64,000 nt of DNA from the NCBI GenBank assembly GCA_027492875.1, contig JAPUDV010000055.1, positions 1 to 64,000 on the forward strand. The letters run 5' to 3'. The stretch is from Candidatus Competibacteraceae bacterium (GTDB lineage: Bacteria > Pseudomonadota > Gammaproteobacteria > Competibacterales > Competibacteraceae). The notes beneath the pieces are model-generated. The model was given only the letters and a program-made list of their open reading frames with translations. It was not told where the DNA came from and did not search any database. Positions 1 to 12,097 of the stretch are shown here, piece after piece. Positions within the stretch are counted from its first letter, which is position 1. Every line of letters starts with the position of its first letter. The position numbers and the translations under genes were made by a program.

Positions 1-746
1 GTGATCGAGTCGCCGGTATGCACGCCCATCGGATCGAGGTTCTCGATCGAGCAGATGATGATGCAGTTATCGGCGTGGTCGCGAACCACCTCCATCTCAA
101 ATTCCTTCCAGCCCAATACCGATTCCTCCAGCAAAACTTCGCTGGTCGGCGATAAATCCAGGCCGCGTTCGAGAATCTCAACCAGTTCCTCACGGTTGTA
201 GGCGATGCCGCCGCCACTGCCGCCCAAAGTAAAGGAAGGACGGAGGATCGTTGGGAAGCCGATTTCGTGATGCTGGGCCAGTGCCTCCTCCAGAGTATGG
301 GCGACCACCGAACGTGGGGTGGCCAGTCCGATTTCGTGCATCGCCTGGCGGAAGTGCTCGCGGTCCTCGGCCATGTCGATGGCGTCGGGAGAGGCGCCAA
401 TCATTTCCACGCCATATTGTTCCAACACGCCGTGGCGAACCAGGTCGAGCGCGCAATTCAGCGCGGTTTGGCCGCCCATGGTCGGTAGCACGGCGTCCGG
501 ATGCTCGCGGGCGATGATATGGCTGACCGTCCGCCAATGAATCGGCTCGATGTACACGGCGTCGGCCATGTTGGGGTCGGTCATGATGGTGGCGGGGTTG
601 GAGTTGACCAGGATGACCCGGTAACCTTCCTCCCGCAGCGCCTTGCAGGCTTGGGCGCCCGAGTAATCGAACTCGCAGGCTTGACCGATCACGATGGGAC
701 CGGCGCCGATGATCAGGATGCTGTGCAAATCGGTGCGCTTGGGCAT
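1..746 (-). CDS. carB: Carbamoyl-phosphate synthase large subunit, N-terminal part (cut by window edge)
   Basis: The minus strand reads an uninterrupted protein from an ATG at 746 down to the window edge. It opens [20 protein letters not shown] and continues with the ATP-grasp signatures of CarB, including [13 protein letters not shown] and [15 protein letters not shown]. CarB makes carbamoyl phosphate from bicarbonate, ATP and ammonia supplied by CarA, feeding arginine and pyrimidine synthesis. Only about 248 of roughly 1070 residues are inside the window, so this is a truncation by the window and not by mutation. It lies 79 bases after carA on the same strand and is probably co-transcribed with it. 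Confidence 0.95.
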   Translation of the reverse strand, partial: MPKRTDLHSILIIGAGPIVIGQACEFDYSGAQACKALREEGYRVILVNSNPATIMTDPNMADAVYIEPIHWRTVSHIIAREHPDAVLPTMGGQTALNCALDLVRHGVLEQYGVEMIGASPDAIDMAEDREHFRQAMHEIGLATPRSVVAHTLEEALAQHHEIGFPTILRPSFTLGGSGGGIAYNREELVEILERGLDLSPTSEVLLEESVLGWKEFEMEVVRDHADNCIIICSIENLDPMGVHTGDSI

Positions 747-825
747 GGCTCAGGTATCGGGTGTCGGGTGTTGGACGCGGACAACGAGGTACGGGCAGTA
801 GCGGGAGAGCGTTTGGCGCTTCGGC

Positions 826-1965
<1,140 letters not shown>

Positions 1966-2124
1966 GGGAGCCTCCAGAATGGACACACAGAAAGGGAGCG
2001 GCGCGGGGACCGCTCCCATGATACGATGCAAGAAGGGTTGGTTGTCTAGGTGGGTGTGGAGTCTACCAAATCATGCCGCGCGGCTCTAGAGAAGAGAGCG
2101 GGCTGCCGGCGGTCGGCGGCTTCA

Positions 2125-2952
<828 letters not shown>

Positions 2953-3070
2953 TCAGACGCTACCGACAACGGATCGAAGACGGCCTTGAGGCATTACCGC
3001 GATGGAATATCCGCAGAAGCCCCAATAATTAAGGAAAAGGGTTACGCGTTGCGACGTAACCCTGTGATTT

Positions 3071-3144
3071 TGGAGCGGGTGATGGGAATCGAACCCACAC
3101 CATCAGCTTGGGAAGCTGAGGTTCTACCATTGAACTACACCCGC
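3071..3144 (-). tRNA. tRNA-Gly (anticodon CCC)
   Basis: The reverse strand folds as a 74-base tRNA with the 7-bp acceptor stem GCGGGTG/CACCCGC, a D-arm with AATGGTAGA, and a T-arm with GGTTCGATTCC. CCA is encoded. The anticodon stem TCAGC/GCTGA encloses the loop TTCCCAA, so the anticodon is CCC, reading GGG. It closely resembles bacterial tRNA-Gly(UCC) apart from the anticodon base. Confidence 0.95.
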
Positions 3145-3268
3145 CGCATGATCTCGCCTTTTCCTGCCCGCACCCAGCCAAGCTGATGGCTCGAAAATCA
3201 TAGAGACAAAGTGGATGGCTTGCAAGAGGGATAAAGCCCAACCACTCGTCGGGCGCTATCTGCGAAAG

Positions 3269-3589
3269 CTATTCAGGGATTCGGAAAACTTCGATATCAT
3301 CCAACTGTTTCAGCCAGCCCGGCCTTTTACCACGCCCGGTCCAAGTTTGCTCGGGGTTGTTGGGATTGCGGTATTTAGGTTTACCCGGCGATCTCTTCCG
3401 ACGGCCCGAATAGTTGATCACTTCTTCCGGCGTCATATCGTATTGATCGGCCATCTTGAACATTTGATCGCGAAGGGCCTCGATTTCACCGTCCTTTTTT
3501 TGTTCGATGGTATCCTCGGCTGTCTGGATCAACTGCTTGAGTTGCTCGACGGAATAGGAATGAATGAGGTTTTCGATGTTGTCGCTCAT
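3269..3589 (-). CDS. H-NS family nucleoid protein, small
   Basis: This 106-residue protein has the two-part build of H-NS family proteins. An N-terminal helical, probably coiled-coil, region covers roughly residues 5-55 (SVEQLKQLIQTAEDTIEQKK). A C-terminal DNA-binding domain holds the hallmark KYRNPNNPEQTWTGRGKRPGWL-like block around 75-97. H-NS proteins bind curved AT-rich DNA and often silence acquired genes. A longer reading frame opens at 4072, but the upstream part lacks family similarity, so I start at the ATG at 3589. The upstream region to 3800 is notably AT-rich and contains a run of nine T, fitting an autoregulated promoter. It sits beside a tRNA gene. Confidence 0.85.
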   Translation of the reverse strand: MSDNIENLIHSYSVEQLKQLIQTAEDTIEQKKDGEIEALRDQMFKMADQYDMTPEEVINYSGRRKRSPGKPKYRNPNNPEQTWTGRGKRPGWLKQLDDIEVFRIPE

Positions 3590-3800
3590 GGGTTCTCGTT
3601 TACCGTTGTCGATGTTTGCTGTTATGGAGTCCTTGATTTCGGACCGTGTGATTATTGTAAAGCATTTTTTTTTATGACTGCAATGACTTTGATTCTTTGA
3701 TATACGGTTTGGCAAGGCAATGCAAGGTAATCTTTCAGATAATTGGCCACTCTCGTGATTAAAGGTTCCGAATACCGCCATAGCGTGGATCGAAAGCCCA

Positions 3801-4556
3801 ATGAGTTCTGACGATACCGCAAAGTTTTTTTCGTCGATCATCCCCGCCATGGGTGATTTGAATGCCCGCGAATCTGTCGTGCCACAGCGGATTCGCAGCT
3901 TTGTCCGGCGCGAGGGCCGGATGACGCGCGCCCAGCGACGGGCGCTGGCGGAATGCTGGGCGCGGTTCGGGGTTGATGCTGGCACGGTGCTGGAACCGGA
4001 ACAGCTGTTTGACCGCCGCGCGCCGTTGGTGTTGGAGATTGGTTTCGGCGATGGCGAGTCCTTGGTCGCCATGGCGACAACCCATCCCGAAATGGACTAT
4101 CTCGGGGTCGAGGTTCATCGTCCGGGTATCGGACATGCGTTGCTGCGCGCCGAGACGCTGGACCTGAGCAATCTTCGGATCGCGTGCGCCGACGCTGTCG
4201 AGGTGTTGCGGCAACTGCCGGATGAAAGCCTGGAGCGCATTCAAATTTTCTTTCCCGATCCATGGCCCAAGACGCGGCACCACAAGCGTCGTCTAATCCA
4301 GCCGCCGTTCATTACACTGCTGGTCCCCAAGCTCGCGCGGGCCGGGCAACTGCATGTGGCCACTGATTGCGAGGACTATGCCCGTTCGATTCTGAATGTG
4401 TTGCGCGCCGCTCCAGAATTGGTAAATGCGGCGGATGGCAATGAGTTTGCACCGCGCCCGGCATACCGGCCCTTGACTCGATTCGAACAGCGCGGCCGGC
4501 GTTTGGGGCATGAGGTTTGGGAGGTGCTGTTTGCTCGGTCCCAGCCAAGACCATAA
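3801..4556 (+). CDS. trmB: tRNA (guanine-N7)-methyltransferase
   Basis: TrmB methylates G46 in the variable loop of tRNAs using S-adenosylmethionine. The 251-residue protein shows the TrmB pattern: IRSFVRREGRMT near residue 32, the SAM-binding block LEIGFGDGESL near 78-88, DYLGVEVHRPGIG near 100, and the catalytic FFPDPWPKTRHHKRR near 150-165. It ends with the RFEQRG.RLGH motif. Length is typical. The ATG at 3801 is used; a second ATG at 3849 is possible because the first 16 residues are not conserved. Confidence 0.95.
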   Translation: MSSDDTAKFFSSIIPAMGDLNARESVVPQRIRSFVRREGRMTRAQRRALAECWARFGVDAGTVLEPEQLFDRRAPLVLEIGFGDGESLVAMATTHPEMDYLGVEVHRPGIGHALLRAETLDLSNLRIACADAVEVLRQLPDESLERIQIFFPDPWPKTRHHKRRLIQPPFITLLVPKLARAGQLHVATDCEDYARSILNVLRAAPELVNAADGNEFAPRPAYRPLTRFEQRGRRLGHEVWEVLFARSQPRP

Positions 4557-4780
4557 ACCGGCGCGGCTGCCGGGTGGCGGCAACAGTGGCTTGTGCTCGG
4601 GTTTCGTCGCCGGCCGAGCCCGACCCCGCCGAGAATTTCCAGCCAAGCTCTAGCCGGTTGTCCGATCTTTGCCCAAAATACAAGTAGGGTGCTGCTAAAC
4701 GCAAACTTGGTGATGGAATTTTGCCGCTGGAAGCCTCGGGCGGCCTGGCCCAAACTCAAAATAGAAATGGAGTTAACTAC

Positions 4781-6028
4781 ATGGTTTTAGAATTAATTTT
4801 TAATGTGTTTTGGGTTTGGCGACCGCGTTTCTGGATACTGGGCGCCGCCTTGTGGGTGGTGGGACCGCTGTCGGCTCAGGAAGCCTCATTCTCTTCGTCC
4901 GCTCCCGAGGTGGCTGCGCGGGCGGCGGTGCTGATGAACCCCGTGACCGGTGAAGTGCTGTTCGCTAAGGAGCCGCACCTGCGTCTGCCGCCAGCTAGCA
5001 CCACCAAGGTGTTGACCGCGCTGGTGGCGTTGGATCGGCTCGATCCGAACGCGCGGCTTCCCGTCAGCGCCCAGGCTGCCAGCACCGCGCCGAGTCGCAT
5101 CGGCCTGCGGGCCGGCGAAGTGGTCTCGACGCAGGATCTGATGTATGGCTTACTGCTGAAATCGGGCAACGACGCCGCCGAGACCCTGGCCGAGGCGGTG
5201 GGGGGTTCGGTCTACCAGTTTGCCGGCTTGATGAATGCCAAGGCCGGGCAGATCGGGGCGCGCGACAGTCATTTCACGAATCCGCACGGGTTACCCGACG
5301 ACGATCACTACACCACCGTATATGACTTGGCGTTGATTTTCCGTCAAGCGATGCACTATCCGATGTTTGCGGACATCGTGCGCACTCGCAGCGCCGCCTT
5401 GCGCATCGAGTCGGGGCAAGAAGGCCTGCGCGGCGACTGGCGGATGGTGCCGGTACACAACACTAACCGCCTGCTGGCGTCTTACGAGGGCGTGCGTGGT
5501 GGTAAGACCGGCTTTACTTTCAAAGCCCGGCATTGCTTTGTCGGCGAGGCGGATCGGGGCGGCATCCCGTTGATTGTGGCGATTTTCAACAGCCCTAGCC
5601 GGGGCACGCTGTGGCAGGATGCCCGCAACCTGCTTGATTATGGGTTTGCCCGGTATGGTTTGGCGCCGCCGCCGCCCGTGCAGGCGGAGCCGCCGGTCAT
5701 GATCCGCCATATGCCGGCGATTACGCCGGTGGTGGCTCACGCGGCGGTGGTTCGGCCGGCGCTGGCGGGCAAGCGGGGGCATGCGGCCACCCGTCACAAG
5801 GTGGCGGCGTCCAAGGCCACGTCCGCCCGGACGCAAGCCGCTAGGGCGAAACCGGCCGCGAAGGTGGCGGCCAGGCCGGTATCCGGCAAGGCGCTGGCCC
5901 GGGGGAATCCAGGGAAAAAACCGGCGACCGCTGTCGCGGTCAAGCCCGACAAGCGGGTCACCAAGGTGGCCACCGTTCCTGCCGAATCCGGCAGCAAGCC
6001 GCAGAAGAACGCCAAGCGGCGGATTTGA
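4781..6028 (+). CDS. D-alanyl-D-alanine carboxypeptidase (S11 family) with basic Ala/Lys-rich tail
   Basis: This is an exported low-molecular-weight penicillin-binding protein that trims the terminal D-Ala of peptidoglycan stem peptides. After a signal peptide (hydrophobic to about residue 32, cleavage near LSAQEA), the three S11 active-site motifs follow in order: STTK, SGN and GGKTGFT. I start at the ATG at 4781, which has GGAG twelve bases upstream; the frame stays open to 4721. The total is 415 residues. The last 110 or so are an unstructured, strongly basic, Ala/Lys/Arg/Pro-rich extension absent from standard DacA proteins. It may bind nucleic acid or wall polymer, but that is speculation. 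Confidence 0.9.
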   Translation: MVLELIFNVFWVWRPRFWILGAALWVVGPLSAQEASFSSSAPEVAARAAVLMNPVTGEVLFAKEPHLRLPPASTTKVLTALVALDRLDPNARLPVSAQAASTAPSRIGLRAGEVVSTQDLMYGLLLKSGNDAAETLAEAVGGSVYQFAGLMNAKAGQIGARDSHFTNPHGLPDDDHYTTVYDLALIFRQAMHYPMFADIVRTRSAALRIESGQEGLRGDWRMVPVHNTNRLLASYEGVRGGKTGFTFKARHCFVGEADRGGIPLIVAIFNSPSRGTLWQDARNLLDYGFARYGLAPPPPVQAEPPVMIRHMPAITPVVAHAAVVRPALAGKRGHAATRHKVAASKATSARTQAARAKPAAKVAARPVSGKALARGNPGKKPATAVAVKPDKRVTKVATVPAESGSKPQKNAKRRI

Positions 6029-6071
6029 AGCGGATTTTTTCCATCGGTGGCCGGGCGACGGGCAGGCTGAT

Positions 6072-6101
6072 AAAAAAGGCGATTCGAAGATCGCCTTTTT
6101 T
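6072..6101. terminator. Bidirectional rho-independent terminator
   Basis: A 12-bp perfect stem (AAAAAAGGCGAT / ATCGCCTTTTTT) with a 6-base loop has T-runs on both strands. It lies between the convergent carboxypeptidase and citrate synthase genes, so it can end transcription from both sides. Confidence 0.9.
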
Positions 6102-6125
6102 GATTCGAGCTTTTGAGGATTTAGC

Positions 6126-7412
6126 TTACTGACGCTTTTGCAACGGTATCACGTCGCGGCGGGTTTCTCCGACATACAACTGCCGCGGCCGGCCAATCTT
6201 CTGGTCCTTTTCGGTGATCATTTCCATCCAGTGGGTGATCCAGCCGGCGGTGCGAGCGATGGCGAACATCACCGTGAACATCTCGACCGGGATCTGCAGT
6301 GCGCTGTAAATGATGCCGGAATAGAAATCGACGTTCGGGTACAGCTTGCGTTCGACAAAGTAATCGTCGTTGAGGGCGATCTCTTCCAGTCGCATCGCCA
6401 GATCCAAGCGTGGATCGTGGCCGTAGGATTCCAGGGTCTGGTGGCAGATTTCCTTGATGATCTTGGCGCGCGGGTCGAAATTTTTATAAACGCGATGGCC
6501 AAAGCCCATCAAGCGCACGTTGGAGTTCTTGTCCTTGACCTTGGCTATAAAGCTATCGACGTTCTTGATATCGCCGATCTGCTCCAGCATCCGGAGCACG
6601 GCTTCGTTGGCGCCGCCGTGCGCCGGTCCCCACAGACAGCTAATGCCGGCGGCGATCGCCGCATAGGGGTTGGTGCCCGAAGATCCGGCTAGCCGCACGG
6701 TCGAGGTGGAGGCGTTCTGCTCGTGGTCGGCGTGCAGGGTGAACAGGACGTCCAGCGCCCGTTCGGCGACGGGATCGACTTCGTAGCGTTTGCCGGGAAG
6801 GCTGAACATCATGTACAGCAGATTACCGGTATAGCTCAGATCGTCACGAGGGTAAATCGTGGGATCGCCGATGCTGTGCTTGTAGCAGGCGGCGGCGATG
6901 GTCGGCATTTTGGCGATCAGCCGGCGGGCGGTGACCATGCGATGCTCGTAGTCGCGGATGTCGAGCCGGTCGTGGAAGAAGGCCGACAGCGAGCTGACCA
7001 CCGCCGCCATCATCGCCATCGGGTGGGCATCGTGGTTGAATCCGTGTAAGAATCGCCGCAGGTTTTCGCGAATCCGATTGTGTCGGGCGATGCTGGTTTC
7101 AAAAATCTGCTTCTTTTCGGTGTTGGGCAACTCTCCGTAAATCAGTAGGTAGCAGACTTCCAGGAAATTGCACTGCTCGGCCAGTTGCTCGATGGGAAAG
7201 CCGCGATACAGTAGTTCGCCCTTGTCACCGTCCAGGTAGGTGATCGCGCTCTGGCAACTGGCGGTGGACATGAAGCCGGGGTCGTAAGTGAAGTAACCGA
7301 ATTCCTTGGCCAGCTTGCCGATATCCACCACGGGATGGCCGTAGACCGGTTCCAGTACTGGCATTTGTGCGGCTTTTCCAGTGATATCATCCTTCAAGGT
7401 GATCGTTGCCAT
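6126..7412 (-). CDS. gltA: Citrate synthase, type II (Gram-negative hexameric type)
   Basis: GltA condenses acetyl-CoA and oxaloacetate at the entry of the TCA cycle. The 428-residue protein has the length and long N-terminal domain ([19 protein letters not shown]) of the large, typically NADH-sensitive Gram-negative enzyme. Catalytic residues are visible in the GPAHGGANE (His), FGHRVYK (His) and NVDFYSG (Asp) motifs. It is a single gene with its own promoter region and shares the terminator at 6072-6101. Confidence 0.97.
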   Translation of the reverse strand: MATITLKDDITGKAAQMPVLEPVYGHPVVDIGKLAKEFGYFTYDPGFMSTASCQSAITYLDGDKGELLYRGFPIEQLAEQCNFLEVCYLLIYGELPNTEKKQIFETSIARHNRIRENLRRFLHGFNHDAHPMAMMAAVVSSLSAFFHDRLDIRDYEHRMVTARRLIAKMPTIAAACYKHSIGDPTIYPRDDLSYTGNLLYMMFSLPGKRYEVDPVAERALDVLFTLHADHEQNASTSTVRLAGSSGTNPYAAIAAGISCLWGPAHGGANEAVLRMLEQIGDIKNVDSFIAKVKDKNSNVRLMGFGHRVYKNFDPRAKIIKEICHQTLESYGHDPRLDLAMRLEEIALNDDYFVERKLYPNVDFYSGIIYSALQIPVEMFTVMFAIARTAGWITHWMEMITEKDQKIGRPRQLYVGETRRDVIPLQKRQ

Positions 7413-7603
7413 TCATAACCTCCAGAGTGGGGTGATGGGCCAGAACCGGCTGGCCATTCGTTGTCGCGTTCTGGTTAAGCTGGCGGTAATCCGACAGTGA
7501 TTCAGCGTGTTACGCACCTTTTTCGAAGCGATGACAATGATAACCCAAGCTATGCTGCTTTGCCGAAAAATCCGCTCGACCCGAGGAAGTGGCTGGTGGC
7601 GAA

Positions 7604-7633
7604 CAAAATAAAAGGCATCCTGGGGATGCCTTT
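7604..7633 (-). terminator. Terminator of the L31 gene
   Basis: A 10-bp perfect stem (AAAGGCATCC / GGATGCCTTT, arms 7611-7620 and 7624-7633) with a 3-base loop is followed on the minus strand by a T-rich stretch (TTTTATTTTG). It lies just past the stop of the L31 gene. Confidence 0.85.
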
Positions 7634-7653
7634 CGCGGGTTGAGTCAGAACCT

Positions 7654-7902
7654 TTATGACGACAATCCGTACTTGCGGCGGAAGCGATCCACCCGACCGG
7701 CGGTATCCACGATTTTCTGTTTGCCGGTGTAGAAGGGGTGTGACTGGCTGGAGACCTCCACCTTCACCAGCGGATATTCCTTGCCATCGGTCCATTGAAT
7801 GGTTTCCTTGGCGGTGATGGTGGAACGAGTGAGAAAGACGAAATCGGTGGAGATGTCCTGAAACACCACCTCGCGGTACTGGGGATGAATATCTTTTTTC
7901 AT
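7654..7902 (-). CDS. rpmE2: 50S ribosomal protein L31, type B (zinc-free paralogue)
   Basis: The 82-residue protein begins [16 protein letters not shown] and contains [13 protein letters not shown], the signature of L31. The Cys residues that bind zinc in type A L31 are absent, and the chain is longer, as in type B forms (E. coli YkgM). In many bacteria the zinc-free copy replaces the zinc form under zinc limitation and is controlled by Zur. Whether a type A copy exists elsewhere cannot be judged here. The start at 7902 gives the family N-terminus; an in-frame start at 7959 would add 19 residues that do not fit. Confidence 0.93.
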   Translation of the reverse strand: MKKDIHPQYREVVFQDISTDFVFLTRSTITAKETIQWTDGKEYPLVKVEVSSQSHPFYTGKQKIVDTAGRVDRFRRKYGLSS

Positions 7903-7981
7903 GGCTGCTGAAACCTTAAGGATGCTGTTGGCCGATCCAAGACGCACCATCGCCGACACGCGGGTAGCGATGCTCCAATGG

Positions 7982-8000
7982 ATTATTAAAGCTTTATAAT
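7982..8000. promoter_or_regulatory. AT-rich palindrome in divergent rpmE2-rimO promoter region
   Basis: The sequence ATTATTAAAGCTTTATAAT is close to a perfect palindrome centred on AAGCTT and contains TATAAT. It sits about 80 bases upstream of the L31 start and 100 bases upstream of rimO. It may be a promoter core or a repressor site. It does not closely match the Zur consensus I know, so the role is open. Confidence 0.3.
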
Positions 8001-8100
8001 ATAGCTATTTTCCAGCTTGACTCGCAAGAGCACATCGCTTCAAATTTCCAGGTTTTCGGCCGATGGCCCGACGCCACCGTTTCATTTCGAGCCCACTCGC

Positions 8101-9435
8101 ATGCATGATCCCATGAACCATCCCCCTCGAATCGGTTTTGTCAGTCTTGGTTGCCCCAAGGCGCTGGTGGATTCCGAACAAATCCTGACTCGTTTGCAAG
8201 CCGAGGGCTACGACTTGGCGCCCACCTATCAAACCGCCGATCTGGTGGTGGTGAATACCTGTGGTTTTATCGATGCGGCGGTGGCGGAATCGCTGGAGGC
8301 CATCGGCGAGGCGCTGGCCGAAAACGGCAAGGTGATCGTGACCGGCTGTCTGGGCGCAAAGGGGAACGTAGTGCGCGACCTGCATCCAAGCGTGTTGGCG
8401 GTGACCGGGCCGCACGCCTGCGAGGAAGTGATGGCGGCGGTTCACGTCCACTTGCCTCGGCCGCACGATCCGTTTGTGGATCTAGTGCCGCCGCAGGGTA
8501 TCAAGCTGACCCCTCGGCACTATGCGTATCTGAAGATTTCCGAGGGCTGCAACCATCGCTGTACCTTCTGTATTATCCCCCAATTACGCGGCGATCTGGT
8601 CAGCCGACCGGTCGGCGAGGTGCTACGCGAGGCGGAGAATCTGGTTCGGGCCGGGGTCAGGGAATTGCTGGTGGTGTCCCAGGATACCAGCGCCTATGGC
8701 GTGGACCTGCGCTACCGCACCGGTTTCTGGAACGGCCGGCCGCTCAAGACTCATCTGACAGGCCTCGCCGCCGCTCTGGGCGAACTGGGCGTTTGGGCGC
8801 GACTGCATTATGTTTATCCCTATCCACATGTCGATGAGATCGTGCCACTGATGGCGGAAGGCAAGGTGCTACCCTACCTGGACGTGCCGTTGCAGCATGC
8901 CAGTCCGCGCGTGCTTAAGGCTATGAAGCGGCCCGCCAACACCGGCGACACTTTAGGGCGGATTCGCCGCTGGCGGGAAATCTGCCCGGATCTCACCCTG
9001 CGCAGCACCTTTATCGTCGGTTTCCCCGGTGAGACCGAAGACGATTTCGAGCGCCTGCTGGAGTTTCTGACGGAGGCGGAGCTGGATCGGGTCGGGTGCT
9101 TTAGCTACTCGCCGGTGGAGGGCGCCGCCGCCAACCAGTTACCAGACCCGGTGCCAGAGGAGGTCAAACAGGAACGGCAAGCCCGGCTGATGGAGTTGCA
9201 GGCAACGATCAGCGCCGGCCGGCTGCGGCGGAAAATCGGCCGTACCTTGACCGTTTTGGTGGATGCCATCGACGAAGAAGGAACGGCCATCGCCCGCTCC
9301 AGTGCCGATGCGCCGGAGATCGATGGGGTCGTCTATATCGAAAATGGCGAGGATCTGCCGGTTGGCGAGTTTGTCCCGGTGCGAATCGTGGAGTCTGACG
9401 AACATGATTTGTATGGAAAACGCATAGACTGCTGA
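8101..9435 (+). CDS. rimO: Ribosomal protein S12 methylthiotransferase
   Basis: RimO is a radical-SAM enzyme that adds a methylthio group to an aspartate of ribosomal protein S12. The N-terminal UPF0004 domain ([32 protein letters not shown]) supplies the auxiliary-cluster cysteines. The radical-SAM motif is CNHRCTFC, followed by RGDLVSRP and the RimO-typical [13 protein letters not shown]-terminal TRAM domain follows. The protein is 444 residues from ATG 8101; ATG 8113 is an equally plausible start. [11 protein letters not shown] and HRCTFCIIP distinguish it from MiaB. Confidence 0.95.
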   Translation: MHDPMNHPPRIGFVSLGCPKALVDSEQILTRLQAEGYDLAPTYQTADLVVVNTCGFIDAAVAESLEAIGEALAENGKVIVTGCLGAKGNVVRDLHPSVLAVTGPHACEEVMAAVHVHLPRPHDPFVDLVPPQGIKLTPRHYAYLKISEGCNHRCTFCIIPQLRGDLVSRPVGEVLREAENLVRAGVRELLVVSQDTSAYGVDLRYRTGFWNGRPLKTHLTGLAAALGELGVWARLHYVYPYPHVDEIVPLMAEGKVLPYLDVPLQHASPRVLKAMKRPANTGDTLGRIRRWREICPDLTLRSTFIVGFPGETEDDFERLLEFLTEAELDRVGCFSYSPVEGAAANQLPDPVPEEVKQERQARLMELQATISAGRLRRKIGRTLTVLVDAIDEEGTAIARSSADAPEIDGVVYIENGEDLPVGEFVPVRIVESDEHDLYGKRIDC

Positions 9436-9630
9436 CGACACGGCGGTGAAATTTTCTGTCGCTACGGGAGACGGCCATGGTTTTGATCCTCAATTCGCCA
9501 GAAGTCGTGCTAAGCGCCATTGAACTTTCTCGAATCGTCCCTATCTCAGGAAGTAAGCGTAAGCCCTTACGCCTGTCCGCTTCCCTCCCTGAGCGGGCTA
9601 TGTCCGGTTAGCTAAACCGGATATCAATTC

Positions 9631-9672
9631 GCCCCGGTTCCATTCCCCCTTGTAACCGGGGCTTCTTTTTTT
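9631..9672 (+). terminator. Rho-independent terminator after rimO
   Basis: A 9-bp stem GCCCCGGTT / AACCGGGGC with a 14-base loop is followed by TTCTTTTTTT. It separates rimO from hslV. Two further small inverted repeats lie just upstream (9556-9571 and 9602-9621) with no T-run. Confidence 0.88.
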
Positions 9673-9759
9673 GTTTTACAGCGGTCGGGACAGGCTTGGT
9701 TCCCCCTGCCGTATCCCGGATATCGTGTACAATCCCGCAAATAGTCAAGAGGCACTTGC

Positions 9760-10302
9760 ATGGAATCATTGCATGGCACCACGGTGCTGGCCGTGCGCCG
9801 CAACGGCCGGGTTGTGATTGGCGGTGACGGCCAGGTGACGTTGGGCAACACCGTGATGAAGGGTAACGCCCGCAAAGTGCGGCGTTTGTATCAGAACAAG
9901 GTAATCGCGGGGTTCGCGGGCGGTACCGCGGATGCCTTCACGCTCTTTGAGCGTTTCGAAGGCAAGCTGGAAAAGCATGGCGGTAACCTGACCCGTGCTG
10001 CCGTGGAATTGGCCAAGGACTGGCGTACCGACCGTTTGTTGCGGCGTTTGGAGGCGCTGCTCATCGTCGCCGATCCCCACGCTACTCTGATCCTTTCCGG
10101 TAACGGCGACGTGATCGAGCCGGAAAACGATCTGGCGGCGATCGGTTCTGGCGGTGCTTACGCCCAGGCCGCCGCCCAAGCGCTGCTGGAGCATACCGAA
10201 CTGGACGCGCGAACCATCGTCGAACGGGCCTTGAAAATCGCCGCAGGCATCTGCATATACACCAACGAGAATCAGACCCTCGAAGAACTGGCGGCCGCGT
10301 GA
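9760..10302 (+). CDS. hslV: ATP-dependent protease HslV peptidase subunit
   Basis: HslV is the proteasome-like peptidase of the HslUV (ClpYQ) protease. The 180-residue precursor has the short propeptide MESLHG before TTVLAVRR. The Thr at position 7 becomes the N-terminal nucleophile after processing. [14 protein letters not shown] and [16 protein letters not shown] are classic family blocks. It is followed by hslU, its ATPase partner, after 67 bases, and the two are probably co-transcribed. Confidence 0.97.
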   Translation: MESLHGTTVLAVRRNGRVVIGGDGQVTLGNTVMKGNARKVRRLYQNKVIAGFAGGTADAFTLFERFEGKLEKHGGNLTRAAVELAKDWRTDRLLRRLEALLIVADPHATLILSGNGDVIEPENDLAAIGSGGAYAQAAAQALLEHTELDARTIVERALKIAAGICIYTNENQTLEELAAA

Positions 10303-10369
10303 TGCGCGGTTCGGGATCGGTGCGTCCGCCGGTTTATCTTTACCTCACACGTCCAAACGGTAGCCCAGC

Positions 10370-11704
10370 ATGTCGGAGATGACCCCCCGAGAAATCGCCC
10401 AGGAACTGGACAAGCATATTATCGGGCAGGATGCCGCCAAGCGGGCGGTGGCCATCGCCTTGCGCAACCGTTGGCGGCGGATGCGGGTCGAGCCGGTGCT
10501 GGGCAGCGAAATCACCCCGAAAAATATTCTGATGATCGGTCCGACCGGGGTGGGCAAGACTGAAATCGCCCGGCGGCTGGCCAAACTGGCCAGCGCGCCC
10601 TTCATCAAGGTCGAGGCCACCAAGTTCACCGAGGTCGGCTACGTGGGCCGGGACGTGGAGTCCATTATCCGCGATCTGATGGATGGGGCGGTCAAGATGG
10701 TGCGCGAGGAGGAGATGCACAAGGTTCGTCACCGCGCCGAGGAAGCCGCCTACGAGCGGGTGCTGGATACGCTGTTGCCGAAGCCACGCAGCGTTGGCTT
10801 CGCCAATGAGCCGCAGCAGGCGGATCATTCCACGACCCGGCAAAAGATGCGCGAGCGCCTGCTCAAAGGCGATCTGGACGACCGTGAAATTGAAATCGAG
10901 GTTACGGCCCGGCCGGTGGGCGTGGAGATCATGGCGCCGCCCGGCATGGAGGAAATGACCAGCCAGTTGCAAAGCCTGTTTCAGAACCTGAACAGCGGCC
11001 GTACCCGCACGCGCAAGCTCAAGGTGCAGGACGCCCTCAAGCTGTTGCAGGAAGAGGAAGCGGCCAAGATGATCAACGAGGATGAACTCAAGCTCAGGGC
11101 GTTGGCGGCGGTGGAGCAGAACGGTATCGTCTTCATCGACGAAATCGACAAGGTCGCCAAGCGTGGCGAGTACGGTGGCCCGGATGTCTCGCGTGAGGGT
11201 GTGCAGCGCGATCTGCTGCCGCTGGTGGAAGGCTGTACTGTTTCCACCAAGTACGGCATGGTGCGTACCGATCACATTCTTTTTATCGCTTCCGGAGCCT
11301 TTCATCTGGCCAAACCGTCCGATCTGATTCCCGAATTGCAGGGTCGCTTGCCGATCCGGGTGGAACTTAGCGCCCTGAGCACCGAGGATTTCGTGCGGAT
11401 TCTGACTGAACCGGATGCCTCCCTTACCGAGCAGTACACGGCGTTGCTGAACACCGAAGGCGTCGAGCTGAAGTTTGTGGCGGATGGGGTGCGCCGCTTG
11501 GCCGAGGTTGCCTGCCAGGTCAACGAACGCACCGAAAATATCGGCGCCCGTCGGTTACATACCGTCATGGAGCGGCTGCTGGAAACGATTTCCTTCGAAG
11601 CGCCCGACCGTTCCGGTCAAGCAGTGACCGTCGACCTGGCCTATGTCGACGCCCACTTGGGCGAACTGATCAAGCACGAAGATCTGACCCGTTACATTCT
11701 GTGA
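10370..11704 (+). CDS. hslU: HslU ATPase/unfoldase
   Basis: HslU is the AAA+ unfoldase that feeds substrates to HslV. The 444-residue protein starts with [17 protein letters not shown] and carries Walker [10 protein letters not shown] near residue 62 and Walker [10 protein letters not shown] near 257. An inserted I-domain lies between roughly residues 110 and 240. The sensor/arginine region includes [13 protein letters not shown], and the end LTRYIL is the C-terminal tail that docks into HslV. Confidence 0.97.
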   Translation: MSEMTPREIAQELDKHIIGQDAAKRAVAIALRNRWRRMRVEPVLGSEITPKNILMIGPTGVGKTEIARRLAKLASAPFIKVEATKFTEVGYVGRDVESIIRDLMDGAVKMVREEEMHKVRHRAEEAAYERVLDTLLPKPRSVGFANEPQQADHSTTRQKMRERLLKGDLDDREIEIEVTARPVGVEIMAPPGMEEMTSQLQSLFQNLNSGRTRTRKLKVQDALKLLQEEEAAKMINEDELKLRALAAVEQNGIVFIDEIDKVAKRGEYGGPDVSREGVQRDLLPLVEGCTVSTKYGMVRTDHILFIASGAFHLAKPSDLIPELQGRLPIRVELSALSTEDFVRILTEPDASLTEQYTALLNTEGVELKFVADGVRRLAEVACQVNERTENIGARRLHTVMERLLETISFEAPDRSGQAVTVDLAYVDAHLGELIKHEDLTRYIL

Positions 11705-11714
11705 AGCCCGACCA

Positions 11715-12071
11715 ATGAGCACTCATCCCACCGAAATCAAACTGCATCAGGCGTCCCGTGTTCTGGAAGTCGCCTTCGAGGACGGCTCGCGCTTTCAGTT
11801 GCCCTGCGAGTACCTGCGGGTATTTTCACCCTCGGCCGAAGTGCGCGGTCACGGACCCGGCAGCGCCACCCTGGTCACCGACAAGGAGATGGTCAACATC
11901 AGCGCCATCGAACCGGTGGGTCACTACGCGGTTAAGCTGGTGTTCGACGACGGCCACTCGACCGGCCTGTATTCCTGGAACATCCTGTACGATCTGGGAG
12001 TGAGTCAGGAGCGCAACTGGCAGGATTATCTGCGGCGGTTGGCCGAGGCCGGCCACCAGCGCCCGATCTGA
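11715..12071 (+). CDS. DUF971 / gamma-butyrobetaine hydroxylase-like N-terminal domain protein
   Basis: This 118-residue protein begins [20 protein letters not shown] and has [19 protein letters not shown], the pattern of the small DUF971 (GBH-like N-terminal) family. In many gammaproteobacteria a DUF971 gene sits exactly here, between hslU and ubiE. Its biochemical function is not settled; related domains bind metal. It starts ten bases after the hslU stop and is almost certainly in the same transcript. Confidence 0.85.
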   Translation: MSTHPTEIKLHQASRVLEVAFEDGSRFQLPCEYLRVFSPSAEVRGHGPGSATLVTDKEMVNISAIEPVGHYAVKLVFDDGHSTGLYSWNILYDLGVSQERNWQDYLRRLAEAGHQRPI

Positions 12072-12097
12072 ACTGGTATCCCTACCCGGAACCCGCA

